Positions 26,825 through 36,509 of a DNA stretch of 64,000 nucleotides are shown piece after piece (position 1 is the stretch's first letter; every line of letters begins with the position of its first letter). Origin of the DNA: Rufibacter radiotolerans (lineage in GTDB: Bacteria > Bacteroidota > Bacteroidia > Cytophagales > Hymenobacteraceae); contig NZ_CP010777.1 in NCBI RefSeq assembly GCF_001078055.1, positions 2,564,408-2,628,407 on the forward strand. Reading direction: 5' to 3'. The translations under genes were made by a program, and so were the position numbers. The notes beneath the pieces are model-generated. The model searched no databases. It was not told the DNA's origin and was given only the letters and a program-made list of their open reading frames with translations.

Positions 26825-26869
26825 CTAATTTACTTACCATTTAGAAAAGGATTATCCTGCGGCATCCTG
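26825..26869 (-). promoter_or_regulatory. Promoter with CAGGATA tandem repeat, upstream of second PL11 gene
   Basis: The minus-strand sequence is CAGGATG-CCG-CAGGATA (26853-26869), 20 bases, then TAAATTAG (26825-26832). It differs from consensus by one base in the distal half-site. Confidence 0.78.
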
Positions 26870-26914
26870 TACACTTCAGGAAATCTTCCTTCCTCTTTCA
26901 CATCTTCCAGCCTA

Positions 26915-26958
26915 CCCTGTTTTAAGCCTACTTTCTTAAAAACGGGCTTAAAACAGGG
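26915..26958. repeat. Intergenic palindrome, copy 9
   Basis: The 44-base palindrome has CCCTGTTTTAAGCC at the left and GGCTTAAAACAGGG at the right. Both arms carry AAGCC/GGCTT in place of GGGCC/GGCCC, a paired substitution. It lies between the divergent promoters of the second PL11 and second GH28 genes; nothing else is seen in 26634-27234. Confidence 0.9.
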
Positions 26959-27053
26959 AGGCGGTAATCGTAGACTTACCAAAGGCTAGGACTAGGTATT
27001 TTATTCAACCTTAAGCCCTCCACCTAACCTTTTCTACCTAAACCACTTCCTAA

Positions 27054-27098
27054 CAGGATATGGCAGGATAGAAAAAAGTAAAACATATAATACCTTTA
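27054..27098 (+). promoter_or_regulatory. Promoter with CAGGATA tandem repeat, upstream of second GH28 gene
   Basis: Two perfect half-sites CAGGATA-TGG-CAGGATA (27054-27070) are followed by 20 bases and TACCTTTA (27091-27098). The start codon is about 137 bases beyond the -7 box. Confidence 0.82.
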
Positions 27099-27234
27099 AG
27101 GTGCGTCAAAAATATGCAGGGGGACTTCGGTAATGGATGGCCCAACATGGATTTGCTGTAGGCGGAAAAGGTTTTGCAGACCTGTCCCAAACCAGTGATT
27201 TACTCCTTTAAACTTTGCAAGCCCCTTATCAAGT

Positions 27235-28491
27235 ATGAAGAAATTTCTCCTATCCCTCCTCTTTGCGGCCACACTGGTTTCATCTCAAGCAAAAGACTTT
27301 GTGATTACCAAGTATGGCGCCTGCAAAGACAGCACTAAACTGAACACCCTAGCTATTCAAAAACTTATAGATAAGGTGCACAAAAAAGGCGGAGGCACCA
27401 TTGTCATCCCCAAAGGGGTTTTTCTCTCCGGCGCCCTGTTCTTCAAACCGAAAACTAACCTCCGGTTATTAGAAGGCGCCGTGCTGAAAGGCTCAGATGA
27501 CATTGCCCACTACCCCTTGATTCCGTCGCGGATGGAAGGCCAGAAGCTGGATTACTATGCGGCCCTGGTCAACGCCTACCAGGTGAACAATTTCAGCATT
27601 ACCGGCCCAGGCACCATTAACGGCAACGGGGAAAAGTTCTGGAAACAGTTCTGGGCCTACCGCGATTCCCTTAAAAAGTTGAACCAGGTGGCCACCAATC
27701 TTGACGTGCATCGCCCCCGCCTTATCTTTATCTGGGGCAGCAATAATGTGACCATCAAGGACGTGAAAATTCGGAACGCCGGCTTCTGGACCACCCATCT
27801 GTACCAGTCAAACAACGTCTTGATAGAGAACTGCGACATCCGCTCCCCTTACAGGCCGGTCCCGGCCCCCAGCACCGACGGCATTGACATTGACGTTTGC
27901 AGAAATGTCATTGTCAGGGGGTGCTACATCTCCGTGAATGATGACGCCATTGCCATTAAAGGCGGGAAAGGGCCAACGGCACATACATTACCTGAAAACG
28001 GACCAGTGGAGGATATCCTGATAGAGAACTGCACCTTCGGCGAAACACACTCCGTCTTGACGCTGGGCAGCGAGAGTATTCATGCGCAGAAAATTACCAT
28101 GCGCAACTGCAGGGTAGACAACAACGCCCCGCTCCTAAGAATGAAAATGCGCCCAGACACCTACCAAACCTTTGAGAACATCACCATAGAGAACATCACG
28201 GGCAAGTGTGGATCTTTGGTGAACATGAGCCCCTGGAAACAATTCTTTGACCTTGGCGGAAGCTCTGAGAAACCCTTCGGCACCATCAGAAACATTATCT
28301 TTTCTAACCTTACTATACAGTGCAACAATCTGGGAGTGCTGGAAGGAAACTCCTCAGATGTGGTAAGCGGTATTGTTTTCCGGAATAGCACAATAAAGGC
28401 AGAAAAACCTACCCTAAAAAACGCTTACCCGCAGGTGGAGATGGTGAATGTAACGGTAAACGGAACTGAATTGGTCCTTAATAAAAACTAA
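27235..28491 (+). CDS. GH28-family glycosidase
   Basis: The 418-residue secreted beta-helix protein (signal MKKFLLSLLFAATLVSSQA) has the GH28 catalytic segments STDGIDIDVC and VNDDAIAIKGG, plus HSVLTLGSES in place of the GHG region and LRMKMRPD. It retains a His in the GHG position, unlike the other GH28 in the window. Members of this clade act as polygalacturonases or rhamnogalacturonan hydrolases; which one cannot be decided here. It is a single-gene unit with its own promoter and a strong hairpin downstream. Confidence 0.9.
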   Translation: MKKFLLSLLFAATLVSSQAKDFVITKYGACKDSTKLNTLAIQKLIDKVHKKGGGTIVIPKGVFLSGALFFKPKTNLRLLEGAVLKGSDDIAHYPLIPSRMEGQKLDYYAALVNAYQVNNFSITGPGTINGNGEKFWKQFWAYRDSLKKLNQVATNLDVHRPRLIFIWGSNNVTIKDVKIRNAGFWTTHLYQSNNVLIENCDIRSPYRPVPAPSTDGIDIDVCRNVIVRGCYISVNDDAIAIKGGKGPTAHTLPENGPVEDILIENCTFGETHSVLTLGSESIHAQKITMRNCRVDNNAPLLRMKMRPDTYQTFENITIENITGKCGSLVNMSPWKQFFDLGGSSEKPFGTIRNIIFSNLTIQCNNLGVLEGNSSDVVSGIVFRNSTIKAEKPTLKNAYPQVEMVNVTVNGTELVLNKN

Positions 28492-28605
28492 CGGCGGTTG
28501 GGCTTCCAGACCCGTTCGTTAGCAGCCGCTTTTTAAGGAAGGATTAGGCACGAAAGAAAGGCCCTTTAAAAGGTCCCTTGGTTTCCTTCTCTCTTGCTAT
28601 AAATA

Positions 28606-28671
28606 AAAGAAAGCCTTCCTGTTTTGGGGCCATTTTTCTAAAAACGGCCCCAAAACAGGAAGGCTTTCTTT
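28606..28671. terminator. Long palindrome copy 10, probable bidirectional terminator
   Basis: A 66-base inverted repeat with 26-base perfect arms (outer AAAGAAAGCCTTCCT / AGGAAGGCTTTCTTT, inner TGTTTTGGGGCC / GGCCCCAAAACA) lies 115 bases after the GH28 stop and is followed by a T-rich stretch. It is the longest copy of the palindrome family. It seems to have been extended by flanking complementary bases into a terminator. Confidence 0.88.
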
Positions 28672-28750
28672 TTCTATTCTCTAAAAGCGCACAAATGGCT
28701 TCCAGCTTTTAGTCAGATTACTTCTTTTTTGTCAATTATGGCAGGGTGTT

Positions 28751-28786
28751 GTTTTAAGCGTGTTTTCGCTAAAACTGCCTTTAAAC
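28751..28786. repeat. Intergenic palindrome, copy 11, overlapping next hairpin
   Basis: GTTTTAAGCGTGTTTTC and its partial complement ending GCCTTTAAAC form a weak family member. Its right arm (28777-28786) is also the base of the left arm of the 35-bp hairpin that follows, so only one of the two can form at a time. Confidence 0.7.
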
Positions 28787-28849
28787 TGCAAACCCCAACC
28801 CATTGAAGAGCTAGGCTCCTCAATGGGTTGGGGTTTGCAGTTTAAAGGC
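28777..28849. terminator. 35-bp near-perfect hairpin between convergent genes
   Basis: The arms 28777-28811 and 28815-28849 pair over 35 positions with one mismatch and a loop of only TAG. It lies between the convergent GH28 and GH2 genes (gap 28492-28940) and most likely blocks read-through in both directions. No coding sequence is seen in the gap. Confidence 0.8.
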
Positions 28850-28940
28850 TTTTCTTACCATGAGGCAGCCAAAAGGCAGATGATGTTGCGACCTAAGTCT
28901 ATACCTAATTCGTTTTCAACCTCTAGCCAGGTGCTTTTTT

Positions 28941-31859
28941 TTAGAATAGCTCGTTTACCACAGGCCGTTCAAATTGCTGGGGAGAAGTCTCTGGCTTGGG
29001 CAGCCCGAAGTAGAAGTACAAGGTGCGTTTAATGGGGCCTGTTACTTTGTTCATCTCTCCGGCTGGTCCAAGATTTCGAGTGTTGGCACTGATGTTCAGG
29101 GCCAGTTTGGTGCCCAACGGCGGGATGTTGTCCAGGAAGGACAGGTTACCGATGGGAAGCTCTGGGTGCGGTTTGATACCAGACAGACCGTAGAAGTCAA
29201 AGCGGCGCACAAACAAGCCTTCCTGCGGCGTGGCCACAATGAATTTACCTTCCACGGTGTTAAACTCCATCCAGGTAACGTCTGCAAAATACCCTTTGAA
29301 CTCTGGGTACTGCCAGGGGGCGCTGCCGGTCTGAACGTCATTGTAGTAATTCTCCCACACGTTGTATTCCACCCCTTGCGGACGGTTTTTCCAGACCCGG
29401 TAGGGGCCTTTGCCCAACCACTTGGCGCCAATGATAAAGTTCTCTGGGTAGGTAAAGGTGATGCCCGTAAACGGATAATCTCCAGCCAGGCTGTACTCAT
29501 AATCCAGACTAACCCAACCGCTGCCGTGCATCTTCCATTTGGCGTATTTCATATCACCACTGTAGTTCACTTCCACCACGTGCCCGTCGCCGTCTGCGTA
29601 GTGCTTCACGCTGGCTACTTTCGCGTTACCGGCCACCATGAAGGGCCCATCGCCAAAATTCAGGTTCTTAGAGGTGCTGTTCAATACCTCAGTCAAGGTG
29701 CCTTTTTTCTTGTTCAGCTTCACTGAAACCTCCCCACCTTTTAGCATGATGGTAGAATCCGTTTCGGTTACCTCCACTTTCCAGTCAGACTGGTTGTTTC
29801 TCTTTTGGCTGGTGGTGTCTGCTTTGCTCTTGGCCTGCGCCTGCTCTTTGGTTAACAGCACCAGGCCGTCCAGCATTTGACCGTGGGTTTTGATGTTCCA
29901 GGTCCAGGTGTAGAGCTGGTCTTTGTTTGGGTCATAGGCCGTGAGCGAGAGCACGTCATAGTTTTTCCAGTCAGCGGGGAGGTTCAGCTTCAGGTTCCCT
30001 TTGGCGGTAGGAGCGATAGATGGGCCGGCCCCGGTTCCTTTTTTGCGGACCATGGAGCCGGTGAAGCTGTCGCCGGGCTTGCGGTAATCGGCTAGTTCCC
30101 ACTGGAAGGTGCATTGGTTGAGATTGGTAAAATGGAACCGGTTCTCTACCGGAATGGTACCCTCAAAGGAGGCCGGCAGTTTATCCATTTTGATGTGCAC
30201 CGGCGAGTAAATTTCCTTGATGGCAAAGAAGCTTCCCTCCTTCTCGCGGTGCGGGCCCATTAAGCCGTCTGGGGCGTTCACCCGGTTCACGTCAATGGTG
30301 TTGTTGAGGTCGGTGCGCACAATGCCTTCATCGGTTAGGTCCCAGAGGAAGCCGCCGGCCCCAAGTTTACTGTTCCAGTGAAGTTCCCAAAAGTCCGCCA
30401 GAGAGGTTCCGCCGCCGCCGTCATCCTGGGCGTGCAGAAACTCGGTGGGCATATAGATGTTGGGGCCCTCTAATATCTTTTTGGTGCTGTAGTAATCTTC
30501 ATAGTGGTTACAGTCTATGCCGTTAAACGCGTTGCCCGGACGGTGATGCGCATGGATTACGGGCCGTTTAGACAGGTCATATTGGCCATAGTCATCGTCC
30601 AGTTCCTTGTTGTGGCCACCTTCGTTGCCGTTGCTCCAGATGATGATAGACGGGTGGTTGGCATCTCTGATAACCATTTCTTTGACCAACTTTGAGCCGG
30701 CCTTAGTGCTGTAGGCTTTCTGCCAGCCAGCCAGTTCATCCAGCACGTAAAGACCCAATGAGTCACAGAGTTGCAGGAAGCTTTTGTCTGGCGGATAATG
30801 CGAGCACCGTACCGCGTTCATGTTCATCTCCTTCATCAGTTTCACGTCCATGAGGTCAATGTCGCGATTCACCGTACGGCCGGTCTCGGGCCAGAACACG
30901 TGGCGGTTTACGCCTTTCATCTTGATCTTGGTGCCGTTCAGGTAAATACCGTCGCCTTCGCGCACCTCAATGGTCCTAAACCCGAATTTCTCAGAAGTCT
31001 GGTACAGGTTTTTCCTGCCAGATCTAATGTAGGTGTTCACAGTGTAGAGCGCGGGGGTCTCGGCGGTCCACTGCCGCGGGCTGGCCACGTTGGTTTTGAT
31101 GCTCACCATCGTATCTTTAGCGATAGTCGCCTTGCCGGTGCCTACCACTTTGCCTGCGGCGTCTACAATTTCTGCCACTACCTCATTTCCCGCCTGGGGG
31201 TTCACCAAATGCACGTTCATGGAGAAAGCGCCGTCGGCCTTGGCGTCAATGGCGGTGTAGGCCACGTGCTGGGTTGGGAACGCCTCTAAGTAGACCGGCC
31301 GGAAAATACCCCCGAAAATCCAGTAATCGGCTAACCGCTCCGCATTGTTCACAGACGCATCTGCCGACATTTTGCTAACCGTTACCTCCAGCAGGTTTTC
31401 CTTCCCGTACTCTACCTTGTCCTTGACATTGTACTTAAACTGATAGAAGGCGCCCTGGTGCACAGGTCCGGCAGACTTACCGTTGATCTTAACCTCGGTA
31501 TCGGTCATGGCCCCTTCAAAAACGATGTAAATGTCTTTGCCTTTCCAGCCTTTGGGCACCTGGAACTTGTGCTTGTAGAGGCCTTTCTCATCCGCGAAGC
31601 GGAAGTTCTTGCCGTAGGTCACATAGTCGCGGCCGTAGTTGTAGGTTCCAAAGCCCTGTTGCTCCCAGTGCGAAGGCACCTGAATGGTGGTCCATTTCCC
31701 GCTTTGCCGTCCGCCGGTCACCATAAAGTCCCAGGCCACGGTGTTTTTATTATCAGTACCAGACAGGTATTTCACCTCCCGCTTGGCCGGCGACTTGGAG
31801 AAGGCTTCTGCTGCCAGAAGCAGCAACACAAAGAGGAACGATAGCTTTTTTGTGAACAT
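28941..31859 (-). CDS. GH2 glycosidase (beta-galactosidase-like)
   Basis: The 972-residue secreted enzyme (signal ending AEAFSKS) has the LacZ-like GH2 arrangement. It begins with a jelly-roll domain (WTTIQVPSHWEQQGFGTYNYG), then an Ig-like domain, a TIM barrel (about residues 300-600; GVNRHVFWPETGR, VRCSHYPPDKSF) and a C-terminal beta-galactosidase small-chain domain. The acid/base Glu is in IIWSNGNEGGHN and the nucleophile Glu is probably in YMPTEFLHAQ. It may remove galactose from rhamnogalacturonan side chains, though GH2 specificity is broad. It is monocistronic, with its own CAGGATA promoter. ATG 31859 fits the signal better than 31883. Confidence 0.9.
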   Translation of the reverse strand: MFTKKLSFLFVLLLLAAEAFSKSPAKREVKYLSGTDNKNTVAWDFMVTGGRQSGKWTTIQVPSHWEQQGFGTYNYGRDYVTYGKNFRFADEKGLYKHKFQVPKGWKGKDIYIVFEGAMTDTEVKINGKSAGPVHQGAFYQFKYNVKDKVEYGKENLLEVTVSKMSADASVNNAERLADYWIFGGIFRPVYLEAFPTQHVAYTAIDAKADGAFSMNVHLVNPQAGNEVVAEIVDAAGKVVGTGKATIAKDTMVSIKTNVASPRQWTAETPALYTVNTYIRSGRKNLYQTSEKFGFRTIEVREGDGIYLNGTKIKMKGVNRHVFWPETGRTVNRDIDLMDVKLMKEMNMNAVRCSHYPPDKSFLQLCDSLGLYVLDELAGWQKAYSTKAGSKLVKEMVIRDANHPSIIIWSNGNEGGHNKELDDDYGQYDLSKRPVIHAHHRPGNAFNGIDCNHYEDYYSTKKILEGPNIYMPTEFLHAQDDGGGGTSLADFWELHWNSKLGAGGFLWDLTDEGIVRTDLNNTIDVNRVNAPDGLMGPHREKEGSFFAIKEIYSPVHIKMDKLPASFEGTIPVENRFHFTNLNQCTFQWELADYRKPGDSFTGSMVRKKGTGAGPSIAPTAKGNLKLNLPADWKNYDVLSLTAYDPNKDQLYTWTWNIKTHGQMLDGLVLLTKEQAQAKSKADTTSQKRNNQSDWKVEVTETDSTIMLKGGEVSVKLNKKKGTLTEVLNSTSKNLNFGDGPFMVAGNAKVASVKHYADGDGHVVEVNYSGDMKYAKWKMHGSGWVSLDYEYSLAGDYPFTGITFTYPENFIIGAKWLGKGPYRVWKNRPQGVEYNVWENYYNDVQTGSAPWQYPEFKGYFADVTWMEFNTVEGKFIVATPQEGLFVRRFDFYGLSGIKPHPELPIGNLSFLDNIPPLGTKLALNISANTRNLGPAGEMNKVTGPIKRTLYFYFGLPKPETSPQQFERPVVNELF

Positions 31860-31895
31860 GCGTTTGTAACTTGGGGTAAGCATTTGGTGTCAGCC

Positions 31896-31940
31896 TAAAA
31901 GTAATTTACAACTCTGGCAAAGGTATCCTGTTCTATCCGG
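31896..31940 (-). promoter_or_regulatory. Promoter with CAGGATA tandem repeat, upstream of GH2 gene
   Basis: The minus-strand sequence is CCGGATA-GAA-CAGGATA (31924-31940), a 20-base spacer and TACTTTTA (31896-31903). The leader to the start codon is only about 30 bases, the shortest of the set. Confidence 0.82.
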
Positions 31941-32003
31941 CTCCCTGGTTTAAATTTTGGGACATTTATTTTAGAAATACTGCGAAACTTCTAATGCATA
32001 GAA

Positions 32004-32037
32004 AAGGGGAAACCGGATATTGCTCCGGTTTCCCCTT
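32004..32037 (-). terminator. Intrinsic terminator after GH43-like gene
   Basis: The hairpin AAGGGGAAACCGG / CCGGTTTCCCCTT has 13-base perfect arms and an 8-base loop. It lies about 100 bases downstream of the GH43-like stop at 32141 and upstream of the GH2 promoter, separating the two units. Confidence 0.78.
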
Positions 32038-32140
32038 CTTCATACCGTCACGTTAATCTTTATAATCCAGATTTAGTGTGATGGACGTTCGTCTGAATCC
32101 AATTTCCTGCTTTTACCATTCAGGCTCCAATAGAAGACGT

Positions 32141-33562
32141 TTATTCTTTGATCACCAGTTTATCCAGGGAGACAAAATAGCCCGTGCTACCATAGTTGGA
32201 TTTCCGTTTATCTGACCAATTGCCGCGTTCGCCCATCACCGTTACGGTTAAGGTATAAGTTTCCTTAGGGAGCACCGGGCTTTGGAACCTGAGCCCGGGG
32301 GAAGGATATTTACTGTACATATCCACGATGGAAGCCAGGATGGTTTTCCCTTTGCGGTCACGCACCATTACCCGGGCATAGCCGCCGTCTGGGCGCGAAA
32401 GGCCGTAAAAGCTTATCTGGGAGCCTTTAAAGGTTGCGGTAAAAGAGGCGTCTTTTACATCAGAGCTACTCTCGGTTAAGGTTTCAGAAGTCGATTGCTG
32501 CCATTTTCCGGTGTAGGTAATTCTTTGCTCGTCTGTGTTCTCTATGGTCTTTACTTTGTTCACCAAAGGTGAAGCGACGCCCGTTGAAAGATTGATTTGC
32601 CAGGCTTCTTGGTACTTAGGAATGGACAGGGAAAAGCCCGAAACAGTGAACGGTTGCCACACATAGGTAGCCGCCGAGGCCTGCTTGGGGAAAGACCACC
32701 GGTCACCCATGAACAGGAAGGTGGTCTCTTTGGAACCTGTGGTAGGCAGCACAAAAGAGGTTTGGGAGTTCCAGGTAAGGGTACCCTCTGGGGCAAAAAG
32801 CCCACGTTTGGTCCAGGGCCCTTTCAACGAAGTAGAGGTGTAGTAATCGTTGTCGTTGCGTTCCCAGCTGGTGAGATGCGAGCCCAGGAAGTAATAGATG
32901 CTGTCCTTCCTAAACAGGGCCGGCGACTCAAACCCAGACCCGAAGGCATTGTTCACGAGTTCGCTGATACTTTTGAAATCATCGCTTAGCTTATAGATAA
33001 ACCCGCCGTGACTCAGGACATACCCAGAACCGTCCTGGTCCTGGAAAGTACCCATATCCCATCGTTTAATCGGTTTCCCGTTAAACAGCAAGGGGCCCTT
33101 AAAGGTGTAAGGTCCGGCAACGGTCTTGGCCGTGGCATAGCCAATGAATTGGTCTTTGTACCCGAGCGTATCTACGTGCATGAACATGACATATTCCCCG
33201 GTTTTGGGGCTTTTCATCACCTTGGGCCGTTCCCCTACTCGGTTGGGTCCTAGTTTGCCGCTTTTCTGGACCGGCAGCGCCACGCTTTCAAACTTCCAGT
33301 TATAGAGGTCTGCAGAAGAATAGCAGTTGAAACCCGCGAACGCGTTGCTGGTGTCAGTATGCGCTTCGCCAAACAGGTAAAACCGGCCTTTGTCTTTGAT
33401 AATATTGGCACCGTGCGCACTAACCACCTTTCCCCGGTCATCAAACCAGGGGACTCCTGAATAGACAGCGCTATAGGTTCCAAGTTTTTGCCCCATTGCT
33501 GCCCGTTGGAAAATGACCAATAGAATTAGTACCAACAGTACCGGAGAGATTTTTCTAATCAT
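32141..33562 (-). CDS. GH43-family glycosidase with C-terminal beta-sandwich
   Basis: The 473-residue protein has a signal peptide (ending AAMGQ) and an N-terminal five-bladed propeller (about residues 35-320) with VSAHGANIIKDKGRFYLFGEA, NRVGERPKVMKSPKTGEYVMF and RWDMGTFQDQDGSGYVL. The C-terminal region (about 340-473) resembles a carbohydrate-binding module (SFTATFKGSQISFYGLSRPDGGYARVMV). Related GH43 proteins include exo-beta-1,3-galactanases and arabinofuranosidases; the exact activity is unknown. Its start lies 5 bases after the GH106 stop, so it is the second gene of that operon. Confidence 0.83.
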   Translation of the reverse strand: MIRKISPVLLVLILLVIFQRAAMGQKLGTYSAVYSGVPWFDDRGKVVSAHGANIIKDKGRFYLFGEAHTDTSNAFAGFNCYSSADLYNWKFESVALPVQKSGKLGPNRVGERPKVMKSPKTGEYVMFMHVDTLGYKDQFIGYATAKTVAGPYTFKGPLLFNGKPIKRWDMGTFQDQDGSGYVLSHGGFIYKLSDDFKSISELVNNAFGSGFESPALFRKDSIYYFLGSHLTSWERNDNDYYTSTSLKGPWTKRGLFAPEGTLTWNSQTSFVLPTTGSKETTFLFMGDRWSFPKQASAATYVWQPFTVSGFSLSIPKYQEAWQINLSTGVASPLVNKVKTIENTDEQRITYTGKWQQSTSETLTESSSDVKDASFTATFKGSQISFYGLSRPDGGYARVMVRDRKGKTILASIVDMYSKYPSPGLRFQSPVLPKETYTLTVTVMGERGNWSDKRKSNYGSTGYFVSLDKLVIKE

Positions 33563-33567
33563 CTTAA

Positions 33568-36438
33568 TTAGTTGCTTTGGGCCGGCAAAGCCACAGTGGA
33601 TTTTACAGAAGCACTATAAGGTGTAATGGTTACAGGCCCTAACAAACCAGACGGCATGGGTTTCCAAACAGAAGCATCAAAAGGCTTGTAGTTGATATTC
33701 ACGAAGTTAATCTCGTGGTAATTGCGCCACTGAATCTTATTCTGGTCCATGTACCTTATGCGGTTGGCCATCAGGTTGGCCACCTCTATTTTCATCGTGT
33801 TTTTGCCTGGCTTCAGGTATTGGCCCACGCGCGCCTGGAAAGGGATGCTGTTAAGGTAACCTACCTCCTGGCCGTTGATCCATACCTTTGCGGTTTCGCT
33901 CACTTTTCCCAAATCCAGCACATATTCCTCGGCCTTTTTGGAGGGCATGGTAAAGGTGATGGTGTATTCCCCGGTGCCCGAGAAGGCTTCTGCTTTCTTG
34001 TCGGCCAGTTCGGTCCAGGATTTCAGTTGGGTCAGTTTCTGGGCAGGAGGCAATTCAGGGCCGCCTTGGGTAAAGCGTAAATCCCAGGTCCCTTTTACTT
34101 CTTGGGGAGTGCCGGCATTATCCAGGTACTGCCAGGCCATTGCATCCTTAGGCTGGGCGGTGGTGGCCCGCAGGATCAATGCCTCCCCGGGTTTCATTTG
34201 TACCCGTACCTCTGTTTTCCCGTTGGCCACCGAGGAAGTCACCTGGCCGGCAGCACCACTTTGCGGGTCCAGCATGACCACGGACTGGGCATTCAGGTTC
34301 AAAGGAATGGTAGTATCTATGGCTTTGGCGGTATGGTTCACCAGGTAGTAGTACTTCCCATCTGGCAGGGCCCGGCGAATGAATTTCAAACCGGTATCGG
34401 TGAGGGCTTCCCGTTGAATGCTTTTGGAGGCCAGGGCCTTTTGGAGGTCTTTGGAAAGAAGGATCTCCCCTTTCTCGGTCTTCATTTGTTTGATTCCGTT
34501 GCCGGCATCTGTGAAGGAAAGCGACTGGATCAGTTGTTTTAGCTTTTGTCTTCTTCCTTCCAAATCCTGTAGGCCGGGCACGTCGGTGGGTAATTCCTCT
34601 ATGATCACGGTGGCGCCTTTCTGGGCCAGTTGTAACGCCCTTTCAAAGGTTTCCAGTGCCATATACTTGCTCTGGGGCAGCACTAGCACTTTATGTGTGG
34701 GGGCAGCGGCAGCCGTCACAATCTGCTGGTCTTTCACGCTGGCTTCCCGCAGCATTTTATCAGAAACGAAGTCAAGCGAGTAGCCGGCCTCCATCAGTTG
34801 CTTAGATTGCTTGTAGAATTGTGTAGGGTGCAACCAATGATCCACTTCATGCACGCCAATCATCATTTCCATTTTCTCTGGTTTGCCCCATACCTCATGG
34901 ATAGGCCAGTACACCAATATTTCATTGTCTGCTTTGCCAGACTGCAGCACAGATTGCACCCGGGTTATGTATTGGTTAAACCCGTTGAACTGGGGCCAAA
35001 GGCTATTGGCAGGCGTCATGTTCAAAGAGGCGTAAAAAAGCCATCCCGGCCATGCTACTTCTTCTGGTGAGTACGTGACCCCATGGTAAAACACGTGGTT
35101 TACCCCAGAAAGGAACACCTGCTCCACCTCTGGCTTCATCTGCGAAAAAGAGGTTTTAAAATGCTCTCCCAACCACGTAAAGGTCTCGCTGGACACCAGA
35201 TTCTTACCGGCCACATGCGCCGCCGAAGACGCGAACTTCAACATGATTGGGTCTGGGTCCACGTTGCGTACGTCGGCACTGTCACGGCGCAAACCGGGAA
35301 TAGGGAAATAGCTGGATCCAAAGGTCTCGCACTCAGGTATGTCCACGGCAGCGTAAAGGTCCAGCAGATTGCCCGGGGAGCCGTGCGACTGGTTTTTGGT
35401 GAGGCTTTTGTTTTTATGCGCCCAGTCATTCCAGGGGAGGTAGAAATTATCATAGAGCATCTCGCCCATGGTCTCGCGGTAATCAGATTTCAAGCGAGTG
35501 ATGTGCTCAGATGTCTCCTTGCTCACCAGTTCTCGAAGGTACGGACGCAGGTCATAACCTCTCCGCCTCTGGAACTCCTCTAAAAAACCATCCGACCAAT
35601 CTGCGTTGTAGACTTCATAGCTGTCATTGTAAAAGGCCCGCACGCCATGATTGCTGCCGTTAAAAGCCTGGCTGAACCGCTGCAGGTAGGCTTGGGTGGC
35701 GTCCTTGGAAAGGTGGTTTAAAGTATAGCCTACTCCGCCCGGGGCAGCCCTTTTCACCATCTGGCGGGTCCTTCCGTTGAAGGCGGCATAAATCTCCCAG
35801 GTACCGGCAGGCGCTTTCCAAATAAGTTTTCCCTCGGGGTTCACTTTATCGGTTAGGTTTAGGATTGCTCCTTTGTCACTGTAAGCCATCACCGCCTGCA
35901 GCACCACGCCCATGTCCCGTTGCTTGGGGTCAGTTACCTCCAGCGTTTCCTTTAGGGTCTGGCCCCCTTTTAGGGCATATTTTTGCAAAATCAGCCTGGA
36001 AGCAGCGTGCTCCGGAGTAACCTGCGGCCCCCCAAATGGCCACCCGGTTCCTTGGGTCATGTCTACGCCCATGTTCAGGCTGTTCGCTTTCTTTACCGTG
36101 AAATCCAGCATGCCCATCCATTGCGGAGACAGGAATTCAAGATACTTGCTCTCATGGCCTTTGGCCCCGTAAATGGGCGCAATCTCTACCCCGCCAATAC
36201 CTGCTTGAGAATACTCAGTGAGCAACCGGTCAATGTTTTTTTCATCCACGGCATTTCCCATCCACCACCAGCGGGTCCAGGGGCGGTTTTCCTTTTTCAC
36301 TTCCGGCCATAGGGCCTCTTGGGTTTGCTTGGCAGCAATAGCGGCGGCCCCCATAGTGGATACCTGAGGCTGCCGACAATGAAGTAAAAGGCTGCAGCAA
36401 AAGGCAAGGGAAGCGATGAGTTTATATTTATGGGTCAT
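33568..36438 (-). CDS. Alpha-L-rhamnosidase, GH106
   Basis: This 956-residue exported protein has the GH106 hallmark segments: NRPWTRWWWMGNAVD near residue 55, GIGGVEIAPIYG near 85, MGVDMTQGTGWPFGGPQVTPE near 120 and FYNDSYEVYNADWSDGFLEEF near 265. A C-terminal GH2-type sugar-binding region follows (AKVWINGQEVGYL). It should release L-rhamnose from pectin oligosaccharides, supplying the rhaT-led operon. The N-terminal signal has a cysteine (Cys 21), but the lipobox is poor. It leads an operon with the GH43-like gene and has a CAGGATA promoter. Confidence 0.94.
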   Translation of the reverse strand: MTHKYKLIASLAFCCSLLLHCRQPQVSTMGAAAIAAKQTQEALWPEVKKENRPWTRWWWMGNAVDEKNIDRLLTEYSQAGIGGVEIAPIYGAKGHESKYLEFLSPQWMGMLDFTVKKANSLNMGVDMTQGTGWPFGGPQVTPEHAASRLILQKYALKGGQTLKETLEVTDPKQRDMGVVLQAVMAYSDKGAILNLTDKVNPEGKLIWKAPAGTWEIYAAFNGRTRQMVKRAAPGGVGYTLNHLSKDATQAYLQRFSQAFNGSNHGVRAFYNDSYEVYNADWSDGFLEEFQRRRGYDLRPYLRELVSKETSEHITRLKSDYRETMGEMLYDNFYLPWNDWAHKNKSLTKNQSHGSPGNLLDLYAAVDIPECETFGSSYFPIPGLRRDSADVRNVDPDPIMLKFASSAAHVAGKNLVSSETFTWLGEHFKTSFSQMKPEVEQVFLSGVNHVFYHGVTYSPEEVAWPGWLFYASLNMTPANSLWPQFNGFNQYITRVQSVLQSGKADNEILVYWPIHEVWGKPEKMEMMIGVHEVDHWLHPTQFYKQSKQLMEAGYSLDFVSDKMLREASVKDQQIVTAAAAPTHKVLVLPQSKYMALETFERALQLAQKGATVIIEELPTDVPGLQDLEGRRQKLKQLIQSLSFTDAGNGIKQMKTEKGEILLSKDLQKALASKSIQREALTDTGLKFIRRALPDGKYYYLVNHTAKAIDTTIPLNLNAQSVVMLDPQSGAAGQVTSSVANGKTEVRVQMKPGEALILRATTAQPKDAMAWQYLDNAGTPQEVKGTWDLRFTQGGPELPPAQKLTQLKSWTELADKKAEAFSGTGEYTITFTMPSKKAEEYVLDLGKVSETAKVWINGQEVGYLNSIPFQARVGQYLKPGKNTMKIEVANLMANRIRYMDQNKIQWRNYHEINFVNINYKPFDASVWKPMPSGLLGPVTITPYSASVKSTVALPAQSN

Positions 36439-36509
36439 GCGTGGGAATGTAAGAGATAAAGCAACCGAAGGCCAATATCAGGCCTAAGCACTTTAGTTTG
36501 AACTTGCTC